NCBI RefSeq assembly: GCF_014489635.1
Contig: NZ_CP060828.1
Coordinates: forward strand, 620,001-684,000
DNA: 64,000 nucleotides
From: Streptomyces roseirectus
GTDB taxonomy: Bacteria > Actinomycetota > Actinomycetes > Streptomycetales > Streptomycetaceae
Direction of reading: 5' to 3'
Numbering within the stretch: position 1 is the stretch's first letter; each line of letters begins with the position of its first letter. Both the position numbers and the translations under genes were made by a program. Shown here one piece after another: positions 25,173-33,772 of this stretch. The notes under the pieces are model-generated. The model saw only the letters and a list, made by a program, of their open reading frames with translations, ran no database searches and was not told where the DNA came from.

Positions 25173-25345
25173 CCGAAGTCATAGGGGCACCCCCCCGAGG
25201 GCCCCTCGCCTCCTGCCCGACCGTCCGCCCCGCGTAGGGACGCCCGCCGCTCCTGCGCGACACCTGGGGGTTCACCGGCGCGGGTCCGCCCCGCCTCACC
25301 TCGGCCTGCTAGGCAACCCGCCCGCGCGGGCGCCCCGCCGGTTTC

Positions 25346-25882
25346 TCAGACCGTGCCCTCGCCCGCCTCCGTCTGTTCGCGGAGGAAGTTGCTGACCTGG
25401 CGGGCGAGTTCGCCTTCGCGGCCGGTGCAGGGGGTGGTGTCGAGGCGGTCCTCGCCCTCGCAGAGGTCCAGCGCGCCGGTCCACAGGCGGCGTTCGGTCC
25501 ATTCGTCGTCGACGCGGAGCTGGACCTGGATGTCGACGCGGTCGAGGGAGGTCTCGGGCCCGGCGGCGTGGAGGACGGCGGTGACGCGGCGCAGGGGGTA
25601 GACGTCGAAGCCCTCGACGAACTGGGAGTTGCGCCAGTCGACGAACGCGCCCTCGCCGTCGGCGCCGACGCGGACGTCGATCTGGCCGTCCTCGAGGTGG
25701 ACGCAGTACTTGGACTCGCCCCGGTTCTCGACGACGACGCGCAGCCTGAAGTACGTCAGGCCCTCGGCGGCCTCGTCGCGCCCGCGGGGCGGCTCCGCGC
25801 GCTCCAGTCGGCTGACGCGCAGACGCAGACCGGAGTACGCCTCGTACTCCTGCCAGTCTCCGACCACGTTCGGCTCGTACAC
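25346..25882 (-). CDS. Hypothetical actinobacterial protein
   Basis: I do not recognise the family. Protein of 178 residues with no membrane segment or signal peptide. It is rich in beta-prone alternating sequence (LTYFRLRVVVENRGESKYCV, DIQVQLRVDDEW), suggesting a beta-sandwich. GGGAGG sits six bases before the GTG at 25882; a GTG at 25903 would add seven residues without a better site. It stands alone between the IS element and the ABC exporter. Confidence 0.65.
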   Translation of the reverse strand: MYEPNVVGDWQEYEAYSGLRLRVSRLERAEPPRGRDEAAEGLTYFRLRVVVENRGESKYCVHLEDGQIDVRVGADGEGAFVDWRNSQFVEGFDVYPLRRVTAVLHAAGPETSLDRVDIQVQLRVDDEWTERRLWTGALDLCEGEDRLDTTPCTGREGELARQVSNFLREQTEAGEGTV

Positions 25883-26059
25883 GGCCCACCTCCCGACGTC
25901 CACCGGCTGAGTCCTATCCGTGCGCTCAGTGCACTGTCAAATGAGCGGAATACGCCGTGGCCTGGGCGATCGTCCCTTTTGATCGTTGATCAAGCCGTGC
26001 CCAGCGGGAATCACCGAAACGCTCAGGTCACGCCTTGTGCAAACGTGCCGCACATCACG

Positions 26060-26908
26060 TCACCGGGCGAGCCGGCCGAGCAGCGCGGAGGCGGTGAGCA
26101 CACCGAGCGCGGCGGCCACCGCGAGCACCCCGAAGTCGACGGCGAGACGCGCCGGCGTACCGAGCAGGAGACCCCGCAGCGCGTTCACTTCGTAGCTGAG
26201 CGGATTGACCGCGCTGACCGTCCGCAGCCAGTCCGGCATGATCGACACGGGGTAGAGCGCGTTGGACCCGAAGAACAGCGGCATGGTGATCGCCTGCCCG
26301 ATCCCCATGAGCCGGTCCCGGCTGAGCACGATGCCCGCGATGGTCATGGACAGGCAGGCGAAGAACGCGGATCCGAGGACGACGATCGCGAGCACCCCGA
26401 GGATCCGCAGCGGGTTCCAGGTGAGCGCGACCCCGAGGAGCGCGGCGATGACGAGGACGACGACCGCCTGGACCACGGACTTCACGCCGGCCGCGAACGC
26501 CTTGCCGGTGATGAGCGCGGCGCGCGGCGTGGGTGTGACGAGGAGTTTGCTGAGGACGCCCGCGTCGCGCTCCCAGATGATCTGGATGCCGTAGAAGATC
26601 GCGATGAACATGGCGGACTGGGCGATGATGCCGGGCGCGAGGTAGTCGACGTAGGGGAGGCCGCCGGTCGGTATCGCGTGGAGGCGGCTGAAGGTCTGGC
26701 CGAAGATCAGCAGCCACAGCGCGGGCTGGACGGCCCGGGTGTACAGCTCGGTGCGGTCGTGCCGCAGTTTCTGGAGTTCGACGACGCACATCGCGCCCAC
26801 GCGCGCGGGCACGAGCCGCCACCCGGTGCGCGGCGCGGGCGGCCGCAGGAGGAGGGAGCGGGCTGGGTCAGCCGACGCGGTGGGCGGTGCGGCGGGTGCT
26901 TCGGACAT
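26060..26908 (-). CDS. ABC-2 type permease of a drug exporter (DrrB-like)
   Basis: Protein of 282 residues with six hydrophobic helices in the C-terminal 230 residues and features of the DrrB/ABC-2 family (ELYTRAVQPALWLLIFG, YLAPGIIAQSAMF, NPLSYEVNALRGLL). The first 30 residues are Ala/Pro-rich and cytoplasmic. Its start lies 41 bp inside the ATPase gene, so expression is coupled. With the ATPase it should form an efflux pump of the daunorubicin type, controlled by the MarR gene upstream. The exported compound is unknown. Confidence 0.9.
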   Translation of the reverse strand: MSEAPAAPPTASADPARSLLLRPPAPRTGWRLVPARVGAMCVVELQKLRHDRTELYTRAVQPALWLLIFGQTFSRLHAIPTGGLPYVDYLAPGIIAQSAMFIAIFYGIQIIWERDAGVLSKLLVTPTPRAALITGKAFAAGVKSVVQAVVVLVIAALLGVALTWNPLRILGVLAIVVLGSAFFACLSMTIAGIVLSRDRLMGIGQAITMPLFFGSNALYPVSIMPDWLRTVSAVNPLSYEVNALRGLLLGTPARLAVDFGVLAVAAALGVLTASALLGRLAR

Positions 26909-27686
26909 CTCGGAAGTCTCCTGAGTTCTCGTCGAGGAACCCGCCGGCGACGTCGCGGAAGACGTCCTCCAGGGTGGGCGGCGTCCGGCTGCCGAGGCGG
27001 GCGGCGAGCCCCTGGCGCAGTTCCTCCGGTGTGCCGAGCGCGCGGACGCGTCCGTGGTGCATGAGGGCGACGCGGTCGCAGTGCTGGTCGGCCTCGTCCA
27101 TGTAGTGGGTGGTGACGAGGACGGTCATCCCGGTGGCCTCGCGCACGGCGCGGATGTGTTCCCAGACGCCGGTGCGGGCGAGGGGGTCCAGGCCGATGGT
27201 GGGTTCGTCGAGGATGAGCAGCCGGGGCGCGCTGACCAGCGCCTGGGCGAGTTCGAGGCGGCGGACCATGCCGCCGGAGTAGGTTCCGGCGAGCCGTCCG
27301 GCGGCGTCGGTGAGTCCGACGGCGGCGAGCGCCTGTCCGACGCGCTCGGCACGTTCGCGGCGGGGGACGTCGAAGACGCGGGCGAACAGGGCGACGTTCT
27401 CGCGTCCGGTGAGCCCGGCGTCGGCGGACAGCTGCTGGGGGACGTAGCCGAGGAGGCGGCGGACGGCCATGCGGTCGCCGGCGGCGTCGTGGCCGAAGAC
27501 GCGGACCGTGCCGGCGGGGACGGGGAGCAGGGTGGTGAGGCAGCGGATGGCGGTGGTCTTGCCGGCCCCGTTGGGCCCGAGCAGGCCGAAGACCTCGCCC
27601 TCGGCGACGGTGAGGTCGAGCCCGTCGACGGCCCGGGTGTCCCCGAAGGTGTGAGTGAGTCCGGTGCAGGTGACGGCGTCGGTCAT
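26868..27686 (-). CDS. ABC transporter ATPase (DrrA-like)
   Basis: Protein of 272 residues. Walker A GPNGAGKTT (about 37-45), Q-loop VPQQ, signature YSGGMVRRLEL (about 138), Walker B LLILDEPTIGLD (about 157-168) and switch His in TTHYMDEAD. DrrA-type details include the C-terminal PPTLEDVFRDVAG. CCAGGAGG precedes the ATG. Second gene in the order MarR - ATPase - permease, 54 bp after MarR. Confidence 0.94.
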   Translation of the reverse strand: MTDAVTCTGLTHTFGDTRAVDGLDLTVAEGEVFGLLGPNGAGKTTAIRCLTTLLPVPAGTVRVFGHDAAGDRMAVRRLLGYVPQQLSADAGLTGRENVALFARVFDVPRRERAERVGQALAAVGLTDAAGRLAGTYSGGMVRRLELAQALVSAPRLLILDEPTIGLDPLARTGVWEHIRAVREATGMTVLVTTHYMDEADQHCDRVALMHHGRVRALGTPEELRQGLAARLGSRTPPTLEDVFRDVAGGFLDENSGDFRDVRSTRRTAHRVG

Positions 27687-27740
27687 GGGGCGTCCTCCTG
27701 GTGAGGGGGTCGGACAGGGGGTGCCGGGCGAGGGGGGCGG

Positions 27741-28199
27741 TCAGGGACTGTCGTCGGGTTCCTCCTGGAGCTGGACGGCGAGGGTGCGCAGCGCGGGCAG
27801 TGCGGCCCGCAGCGCGTCACGGTCGGCGGCGTCGAGGCGGGCGATGTGCTGCTCGACGAGTCGCGCGCGGCGTGCCCGCCAGTCGCGCAGCCGGGTCTCG
27901 GCGGCCTCGGTGAGGCGCAGGCGGGCGGCGCGCCGGTCGGCGGGGTCGGTCTCGCGGACCAGGTACCCCTCGGCGGCGAGCCGGTTCACCAGGGTCGAGA
28001 CGGAGTTGCCGGCGAGGTACAGCTCTTTGGCGGCCTCGGAGACGCCGATGCCGGGGCGGGTGCCGACGAGCCGGAGGAGTTCGGCCTCGCCGCCGCGCAG
28101 CCGGGGCCGGTCGAGTCCGGCGCGCAGCCGGCGGCGCAGGAGCCGCTGGACGCCGGTGAGGGCGTCGGCGAGTTCCTGCGGAAACGTCTCGTCATCCAT
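27741..28199 (-). CDS. MarR-family regulator of the ABC exporter
   Basis: Protein of 152 residues with winged helix GIGVSEAAKELYLAGNSVST and the wing GYLVRETDPADRRAARLRLT (about 60-100). As first gene of the exporter operon it is the probable repressor, released by the pump substrate. A perfect palindrome overlaps its promoter region. Confidence 0.9.
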   Translation of the reverse strand: MDDETFPQELADALTGVQRLLRRRLRAGLDRPRLRGGEAELLRLVGTRPGIGVSEAAKELYLAGNSVSTLVNRLAAEGYLVRETDPADRRAARLRLTEAAETRLRDWRARRARLVEQHIARLDAADRDALRAALPALRTLAVQLQEEPDDSP

Positions 28200-28204
28200 A
28201 CGGT

Positions 28205-28230
28205 GAGATTATCTCTTTAGCAGAGGTAAC
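28205..28230. promoter_or_regulatory. Probable MarR operator
   Basis: GAGATTATCTC (28205-28215), a perfect 5-1-5 palindrome, runs into CTCTTTAGCAGAG, a second inverted repeat sharing CTC. It lies 6 bp before the MarR start. AT-rich against the surrounding DNA. Confidence 0.6.
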
Positions 28231-28325
28231 ATCCTCAAGAGTGAGTCAAGAGGCGGCCTGCGCTCCGTGCGGCCGACACTGGGTACGACCGCTGCCGGAT
28301 GCGACAGAGCAGGACGCGAGCGCCC

Positions 28326-29105
28326 ATGAACCACCGCCCCGAGGTCGTCACCACCCGTTCCGTGTTCGGGGCGCCCTGCTGGGTCAGCCTCACCACGCGC
28401 GATCTGACGGACACCCAGGACTTCTACGCGGCCGTGTTCGGCTGGGAGTGGCGCCAGGGCTCCCTGGGCGACCACTTCCGGGTCGCCTCGGCGGACGGCG
28501 TCCCGGTGGCCGGTCTCGCGGGGGTCGCGGCGATGTGGCAGATGGCGGTGGCGTGGACGCCGTACTTCGCGGTGATCGGCGCGGACGAGGCGGTGGGCCG
28601 GGTGCGTGAGCGCGGCGGCACGGTCGCGGTGGGCCCGGTGTCGCTGCCGCCGGGCCGGGCGGCGCTGCTGGCCGACCGGGACGGCGCGGCGTTCGGCGTC
28701 TGGGAGGGCCGGCTGTCCGGCGACTGGGAACTGTGGCGCAGCGCGGCCCCGGCCCTGGTCCGCCTCCACACGCGGGACGCCTTCGCGTCGGCGATCTTCT
28801 ACGGCGAGGTCCTGGACTGGGCGTCGGACCGGCCGGGGAGCTGCGAGGTGCACTATGAGGACGGCGAGGTCGTCCTGCGCAGCCGTGGCGCGGCCGTCGC
28901 CCGGATCGGCTCCGGCGCCCTGGAGGCGGCCCCCGATCCGACCGTGCGCCCGCACTGGCAGGTCCACTTCACCGTCGCGGACGTCGCGGCGTGCGTGCGG
29001 GCGGCGGAGCTGCACGGCGGGAGCGTGCTGACGAAGTCGGCCGAGCAGGTCGTCCTGCGTGATCCGGACGGCGCGCAGTTCACGGTGTTCGAGCGCCGCG
29101 ACTGA
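28326..29105 (+). CDS. Two-domain VOC (glyoxalase/bleomycin-resistance fold) protein
   Basis: Protein of 259 residues with two VOC repeats. The first (CWVSLTTRDLTDTQDFYAAVFGWEW, about 18-125) and second (about 140-255, ending LRDPDGAQFTVFE) each have the TxDxxxxxxFY pattern or a decayed form. Such tandem proteins are common in Streptomyces and may bind or modify small molecules; a true glyoxalase role is not shown. It is divergent from the MarR/ABC operon. Confidence 0.85.
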   Translation: MNHRPEVVTTRSVFGAPCWVSLTTRDLTDTQDFYAAVFGWEWRQGSLGDHFRVASADGVPVAGLAGVAAMWQMAVAWTPYFAVIGADEAVGRVRERGGTVAVGPVSLPPGRAALLADRDGAAFGVWEGRLSGDWELWRSAAPALVRLHTRDAFASAIFYGEVLDWASDRPGSCEVHYEDGEVVLRSRGAAVARIGSGALEAAPDPTVRPHWQVHFTVADVAACVRAAELHGGSVLTKSAEQVVLRDPDGAQFTVFERRD

Positions 29106-29570
29106 CTACCCGGCGGCCGGCAGCGCCCTGGGCAGGTCGAGGCCGGTGCGCAGGGCGGGCAGCGGGGCGACGGGGACGAGCGGGGCGCGGCGGCCGGTGC
29201 GGGCGCGCTGGGTGAACCAGATGACCTTGGCGCCCTGGGCGGTGGCGCAGCAGCCCCAGCCGTCGCTGGTCGCGGCGAGACGGGCGAGGCAGGCGCGCAG
29301 GTCCTGGTCGGGGCGCAGGTCCGGGTCGTGCTCGGCGACGGCGGTGATGAGGTGGTGGCCGTTCCACCACATCTCGACGGTGGCGCGTTTGTCGACGGTG
29401 TGCCGGTCGATGGCGCGGAGCAGGAGTTCGGCGCCCGCGCCGACGGGGTCCGCCAGGGTCTCCAGGCCCCAGTGCCGCAGGTGGGCGGCGAGGATCCGGC
29501 GGACCTGGCCGGCGCGTTCGGGGCTGATGTCGACGTCGAGGTGGTAGCTGCGGGGAGCGGCGGTCTTCAT
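29106..29570 (-). CDS. RsbW-like (HATPase) regulator with degenerate ATP site
   Basis: Protein of 154 residues from an ATG with GGAG 10 bases upstream. It follows the pattern of short Streptomyces anti-sigma-factor kinases, with the typical end WGCCATAQGAKVIWF. However, the N-box Asn is missing (AELLLRAIDRH where ELxxNAxRH is expected) and no DxGxG glycine loop is seen. ATP binding is therefore doubtful. It may act by protein binding alone. It abuts the VOC gene tail to tail with no gap. Confidence 0.65.
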   Translation of the reverse strand: MKTAAPRSYHLDVDISPERAGQVRRILAAHLRHWGLETLADPVGAGAELLLRAIDRHTVDKRATVEMWWNGHHLITAVAEHDPDLRPDQDLRACLARLAATSDGWGCCATAQGAKVIWFTQRARTGRRAPLVPVAPLPALRTGLDLPRALPAAG

Positions 29571-29868
29571 CGTCGTTGGCTCCTCACCGACTGTGCTCCA
29601 CGGAGCGTGACTGGCGTTCGCTTCCGCGTCACTTCCACAGTGCGGGCGTTGCTCCGTCCGTGCAACACGATCACCTCGCGTACCCGTGATCGCCACAGTT
29701 ATGCCAGTGGAGAAGACCTGGTGGAAAAAGTGGTCACGATGTCGTGGATCAGTGCTGTTTACTTGCCCGTTCGTGGTCACAAGCGGCTGCGGCTGAGCTA
29801 GATTCGAGCACCCCGGTGACCGCTTCGGCCTGGGGTGTTCACCGTCCGTACGTCTCAGGAGCCAGCGC
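29571..29868. other. Non-coding gap between divergent genes
   Basis: About 300 bp between the RsbW-like gene and the acyl-CoA ligase, both transcribed outward, so it must hold both promoters. CACCCC and GGGGTG near 29810-29837 can form a 6-bp hairpin in the ligase leader. No gene or further element stands out. Confidence 0.5.
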
Positions 29869-31782
29869 ATGCGCGACGTCGCACTCGCTCCCCCGGCCGC
29901 CGTCTCGCCCCTGACCGGAGGGCTCGCCGACAGTGTCTTCGACGCCGCCGCGCGCACGCCCGCCCGGCCGGTGCTGGCGCGGCGCTCGGCGGCCGATCCC
30001 GAGGTGTGGGAGGAGGTGAGCGCCGAGGGGCTGCGGGACGAAGTCGTGGCGCTGGCGCGGGGGTTCGTCGCGTCGGGGATCTCGCCGGGGCACCGGGTCG
30101 CGCTGATGGCCCGCACCCGCTACGAGTGGACGGTGCTGTGCTACGCGCTGTGGGCGGTGGGCGCGGAGATCGTGCCGGTGTACCCGACGTCGTCGCGGGA
30201 CCAGGTGGAGTGGATCCTGCGGGACTCGGGCTGTGTCGGGGTGGTCGTCGAGGACGAGGCGACCGTGATGACGGTCGGTTCGGTGTGCGCGGGGCTCGAA
30301 GGGCTGCGCCACGTCTGGCAGTTGGACGCGGGCGCGGTGCGGCAGCTCACCGCGGCGGGCGAGTCGGTGCCGGTGACGACGGTGGAGTCGCTGCGCCGGA
30401 TCGTCCTGCCGGACTCGACGGCGGCGATCCTCTACACCTCCGGCACCTCGGGCCGCCCGCTGGGCTGCGCGCTCAGCCACGAGAACCTGGCGAGCCCCTG
30501 CGACACGCTGCTGGCCGGCTGGGGCCACACGGTCGCGCCCGCGGGCAGGCGCCCGGCGGTCCTCGCGTTCCTGCCGTTCTCCCACGTGTACGGGCTGATG
30601 ATCCAGGGGCTGTGCCTGCGCGGCGGCGTCCTGATGGGGCACGAGCCGGACATGAGCGAGGCGGCGCTCACCTCGGCGCTGCGCACGTTCCGTCCGACGT
30701 ACCTGTACGCGGTGCCGTCGGTGTTCGAGAAGATCTACAAGAACGCCCTGCGCACCGCCCAGCAGGCCGGGCGCGGGGGGCTGTTCGAGCGGGCGGCGCA
30801 GACGGCGCGGGAGTTCGCGGCGGCTCTCGAACGCCAGCGCCTGGGCCGGGGTTCGGGGCCGGGCCTGGACCTGCGGATGCAGCACGCCGTGTTCGAGCGG
30901 ACCGTGTACCGAAGACTGCGCGCCGCGCTCGGCGGCCGGGTCACGCGGGCCACCTCGGGCGGCTCGCCCCTCAACCGCGACCTGTCCCTCTTCTACGACG
31001 GCATCGGCATCCACGTCCACGACGGCTACGGCCTCACCGAGACCGGCGGCGGTGTCACCATGCAGCCGCTGGGCCGTGAGAAGTCGGGCACGGTCGGCCG
31101 GGCGCTGCCCGGCACGGACGTCCGGGTCGCGGACGACGGCGAGATCCTGGTGAGCGGCCCCTCGGTGTTCCAGGGGTACGTGGGCGACGAGGCGGCGACC
31201 CGCGCGGTCCTCGACAACGGCTGGCTCGCCACCGGGGACCTCGGCCACCTCGACTCGGACGGCTATCTGACGATCACCGGCCGCAAGAAGGACGTCATCG
31301 TCACGACCAGCGGCAAGAGCGTGTCGCCCGCGCTGCTCGAACAGCGGCTGCGGATGCACCCGTTGGTCCACCAGGCGGTCGTCGTCGGCGACAACCGGCC
31401 CTGTGTGGGCGCGCTGATCACCCTCGACCCGGAGTTCCTGGCCCACTGGCGGGCCCGTCTCGCCCTCCAGGGCGACGTCCCGAGCCGTGAGGCCCGTGAG
31501 GAGAACGCGCTGCGCGAGGAGATGGGGCGCGCGGTCGCCGCCGCCAACAGCGCGGTCTCCCGCGCGGAGTCGATCCGGGTCTTCCGGGTCCTGCCCCGCG
31601 CCTTCGACCAGGCGGGCGGGCTGCTCACCCCGTCGATGAAACTCCGCCGGGACTCCATCGTCGACCACTGGTCGGCGGAGATCGAGGCCATGTACCAGGC
31701 CCGCGCCCCGATCCCCCGCTACAGCCCGCCGTCCGTCCTGAGCTGGGACGACGCGGACGACGTGTTCCGGCAGACCCGCTGA
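29869..31782 (+). CDS. Long-chain acyl-CoA/AMP ligase (FadD15-like)
   Basis: Protein of 637 residues of the ANL superfamily, activating a fatty acid to acyl-AMP and then acyl-CoA. Motifs: phosphate loop YTSGTSGRPLGC (about 189-200), FLPFSHVYG, GYGLTETGGG (about 386), WLATGDLGHLDSDGYLTITG split over about 450-470, and GRKKDVIVTTSGK. The loop lacks the usual Lys (PLGC where FadD15 homologues have PKGC), which may lower activity. It stands alone with a downstream terminator. Confidence 0.9.
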   Translation: MRDVALAPPAAVSPLTGGLADSVFDAAARTPARPVLARRSAADPEVWEEVSAEGLRDEVVALARGFVASGISPGHRVALMARTRYEWTVLCYALWAVGAEIVPVYPTSSRDQVEWILRDSGCVGVVVEDEATVMTVGSVCAGLEGLRHVWQLDAGAVRQLTAAGESVPVTTVESLRRIVLPDSTAAILYTSGTSGRPLGCALSHENLASPCDTLLAGWGHTVAPAGRRPAVLAFLPFSHVYGLMIQGLCLRGGVLMGHEPDMSEAALTSALRTFRPTYLYAVPSVFEKIYKNALRTAQQAGRGGLFERAAQTAREFAAALERQRLGRGSGPGLDLRMQHAVFERTVYRRLRAALGGRVTRATSGGSPLNRDLSLFYDGIGIHVHDGYGLTETGGGVTMQPLGREKSGTVGRALPGTDVRVADDGEILVSGPSVFQGYVGDEAATRAVLDNGWLATGDLGHLDSDGYLTITGRKKDVIVTTSGKSVSPALLEQRLRMHPLVHQAVVVGDNRPCVGALITLDPEFLAHWRARLALQGDVPSREAREENALREEMGRAVAAANSAVSRAESIRVFRVLPRAFDQAGGLLTPSMKLRRDSIVDHWSAEIEAMYQARAPIPRYSPPSVLSWDDADDVFRQTR

Positions 31783-31784
31783 GC

Positions 31785-31813
31785 CGCAGCGCCCGTGTCA
31801 GGCGGGCGCTGCG
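31785..31813. terminator. Bidirectional terminator between convergent genes
   Basis: Perfect 11-bp stem CGCAGCGCCCG / CGGGCGCTGCG with a 7-nt loop, directly after the acyl-CoA ligase stop and covering the 3' end of the PRC-barrel gene. It can serve both directions. Confidence 0.7.
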
Positions 31814-32172
31814 CCGCGCGGGGTGAGGGTCAGGTAGTAGGCGCCGACCGTCGCCAGGTAGCGGGGGTCGCGGGTCTCGCTGTCGGTGCGGAAGCGCGGG
31901 GCGGCCTTCACCTCGTCGCGGGTGCAGGTCAGCAGGACGCGGCGGCCCGTGTCGTCGATGCCGGCGACGGTGCCGGCGGGGACGACCGCGCTGCGGCCGA
32001 AGACCCACATGCCGGTCTCGACGACGAGGTGGCGCATCCCCTGGGGGCCGGCCTCGCGTTCGACGCGGCCGACGGTGCCGTCCGTGGCGACGACGGTGTA
32101 GCCGGTCAGTGCCCGACCCTCGGTGTGGCCGGTCTCCGGCGCGTACGTCCAGATTCTCTCGCTGGTCAACAC
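31798..32172 (-). CDS. PRC-barrel domain protein
   Basis: Protein of 124 residues from a GTG with GGGAGGGAG in front. It starts SERIWTYAPETG and contains ALTGYTVVATDGTVGRVE, the strand-turn-strand of the PRC barrel, then YLVL-like strands (RHLVVETGMWVFGR). PRC barrels bind RNA or membrane partners in photosynthesis and RimM; small stand-alone actinobacterial ones are uncharacterised stress-type proteins. Confidence 0.82.
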   Translation of the reverse strand: MLTSERIWTYAPETGHTEGRALTGYTVVATDGTVGRVEREAGPQGMRHLVVETGMWVFGRSAVVPAGTVAGIDDTGRRVLLTCTRDEVKAAPRFRTDSETRDPRYLATVGAYYLTLTPRGAAPA

Positions 32173-32264
32173 GGCTCCCTCCCTTTCACCCCGTGGACGG
32201 TCGCGCGCCGCCGTCCGTACAGCTCCCCCATACCCGCCCTGGGCCCCGGTGACGCGGCATGTCC

Positions 32265-32282
32265 GCGTGCCGTACGGCACGC
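32265..32282. promoter_or_regulatory. 18-bp perfect palindrome upstream of NDH-2
   Basis: GCGTGCCGTACGGCACGC, self-complementary over all 18 bases, in the gap between the divergent PRC-barrel and NDH-2 genes, 129 bp before the NDH-2 ATG. A dimeric repressor site is likely; it does not match the Rex consensus. Confidence 0.5.
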
Positions 32283-32410
32283 ATGGAACCGTGTGGCGGG
32301 GGTATTGCAATGTGACTATCGGGCCGGGGTCGTCAACATGCCTCTCCCGGCTGGCGCGAGCGCTCCCGGCACGGTGGGATCGGTGTGGTGCCGTAGAAAG
32401 GGAGACCGAC

Positions 32411-33772
32411 ATGGCTCGACCGAAGATCCTGGTGGTGGGCGCGGGCTTCGCGGGCGTGGGCTGCGTGCGGAGGCTGGAGCGGGGGCTGTCCCCCGGCGAG
32501 GCGGACATCACGCTGGTGACGCCGTTCGCGTACCAGCTGTATCTGCCGTTGCTGCCCCAGGTCGCGTCGGGGGTGCTCACCCCGCAGTCGATCGCCGTGT
32601 CGCTGCGCCGCAGCAGCAAATACCGGACGCGGATCATCCCTGGCGGGGCGATCGGCGTCGACCTCAGGGCGAAGGTGTGCGTGGTGCGCACGATCACCGG
32701 TGAGCTGGTGAACGAACGGTACGACTATCTCGTCCTCGCGCCCGGCAGTGTGACCCGCACGTTCGACATCCCCGGTCTCACCGATCACGCGATCGGCATG
32801 AAGACGCTCGCCGAGGCCGCGTACGTGCGCGACCACGTGATCGCACAGCTCGATCTGGCCGACGCCAGCGACGACCCCGCCGAGCGGGCCTCGCGGCTCC
32901 AGTTCGTCGTCGTCGGCGGCGGGTACGCGGGCACGGAGACGGCGGCCTGCCTCCAGCTCCTCACCCACAACGCGGTCAAGCGGTATCCGCGGCTCGACCC
33001 GAAGCTCATCAAGTGGCATCTCATCGACATCGCGCCCAAGTTGATGCCGGAGCTGGGCGACAAGCTCGGGGCGAGCGCGCAGGAGGTGCTGCGCAAGCGG
33101 GGCGTCGAGATCTCGCTCGGCGTGTCCATCGCGAAGGCGGGCGCGGAGGAGGTCACGTTCACGGACGGGCGGGTGATCCCGACGCGGACGCTGATCTGGA
33201 CCGCCGGGGTCGCCGCGAGTCCGCTCATCGGGACGCTCGGCGCGGAGACCGTGCGCGGGCGGCTCGCCGTCACCCCCGAGATGTCCCTGCCGGGCCACGA
33301 CGGCGTCTTCGCGCTCGGGGACGCCGCCGCCGTGCCCGACCTCGCCAAGGGCGACGCCGACGCCGTCTGCCCGCCGACCGCGCAGCACGCGATGCGTCAG
33401 GGCAAGGTCGTCGCGGACAACGTCATCGCGACGCTGCGGGGCGCGCCGGCGAAGCCGTACCGGCACAAGGACCTCGGTCTGGTCGTCGACCTCGGCGGCA
33501 CCGACGCCGTCTCCAAACCCCTCGGCGTCGAGCTCCGCGGCCTCCCCGCCCAGGCCGTCGCCCGCGGCTACCACTGGTCCGCCCTCCGCACCAACGTCGC
33601 CAAAGTCCGCGTCCTCACCAACTGGACCCTCAACGCCCTCGCCGGCGACGATTTCGTCCGCACCGGCTTCCAGTACCGCCGCCCCGCCCGCATGAAGGAC
33701 TTCGAGTACACGGACACCTACCTGACCCCGGAACAGGTAGAGGCCCACCTCAAGGAGACAATGGGCGACTGA
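32411..33772 (+). CDS. ndh: Type II NADH dehydrogenase (NDH-2)
   Basis: Protein of 453 residues. FAD-binding ILVVGAGFAGVGCVRRL at the N-terminus, NADH-binding VVVGGGYAGTETAACLQ near 168 and the GVFALGDAAAVPD FAD-tail near 298. It lacks extra transmembrane helices and should bind the membrane by its C-terminal amphipathic part. It oxidises NADH and reduces menaquinone without proton pumping. GGGAG precedes the ATG. The last quarter has many C-ending codons, merging into the C-rich region downstream. Confidence 0.88.
   Translation: MARPKILVVGAGFAGVGCVRRLERGLSPGEADITLVTPFAYQLYLPLLPQVASGVLTPQSIAVSLRRSSKYRTRIIPGGAIGVDLRAKVCVVRTITGELVNERYDYLVLAPGSVTRTFDIPGLTDHAIGMKTLAEAAYVRDHVIAQLDLADASDDPAERASRLQFVVVGGGYAGTETAACLQLLTHNAVKRYPRLDPKLIKWHLIDIAPKLMPELGDKLGASAQEVLRKRGVEISLGVSIAKAGAEEVTFTDGRVIPTRTLIWTAGVAASPLIGTLGAETVRGRLAVTPEMSLPGHDGVFALGDAAAVPDLAKGDADAVCPPTAQHAMRQGKVVADNVIATLRGAPAKPYRHKDLGLVVDLGGTDAVSKPLGVELRGLPAQAVARGYHWSALRTNVAKVRVLTNWTLNALAGDDFVRTGFQYRRPARMKDFEYTDTYLTPEQVEAHLKETMGD

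Larger units (their letters stand above)
23748..25190 (+). mobile_element. IS110-family insertion sequence (ends approximate)
   Basis: Defined by the IS110 transposase and its structured 200-nt leader. IS110 elements have no terminal inverted repeats, so the ends cannot be fixed from one copy. The left end is guessed near a CCCCG-CAA-CGGGG hairpin, the right end within 20-30 bp after the transposase stop (CATAGGGGCAC). The octamer TAGGGGCA occurs at 23861 in the leader and at 25182 after the gene. No target duplication is seen. Confidence 0.6.
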
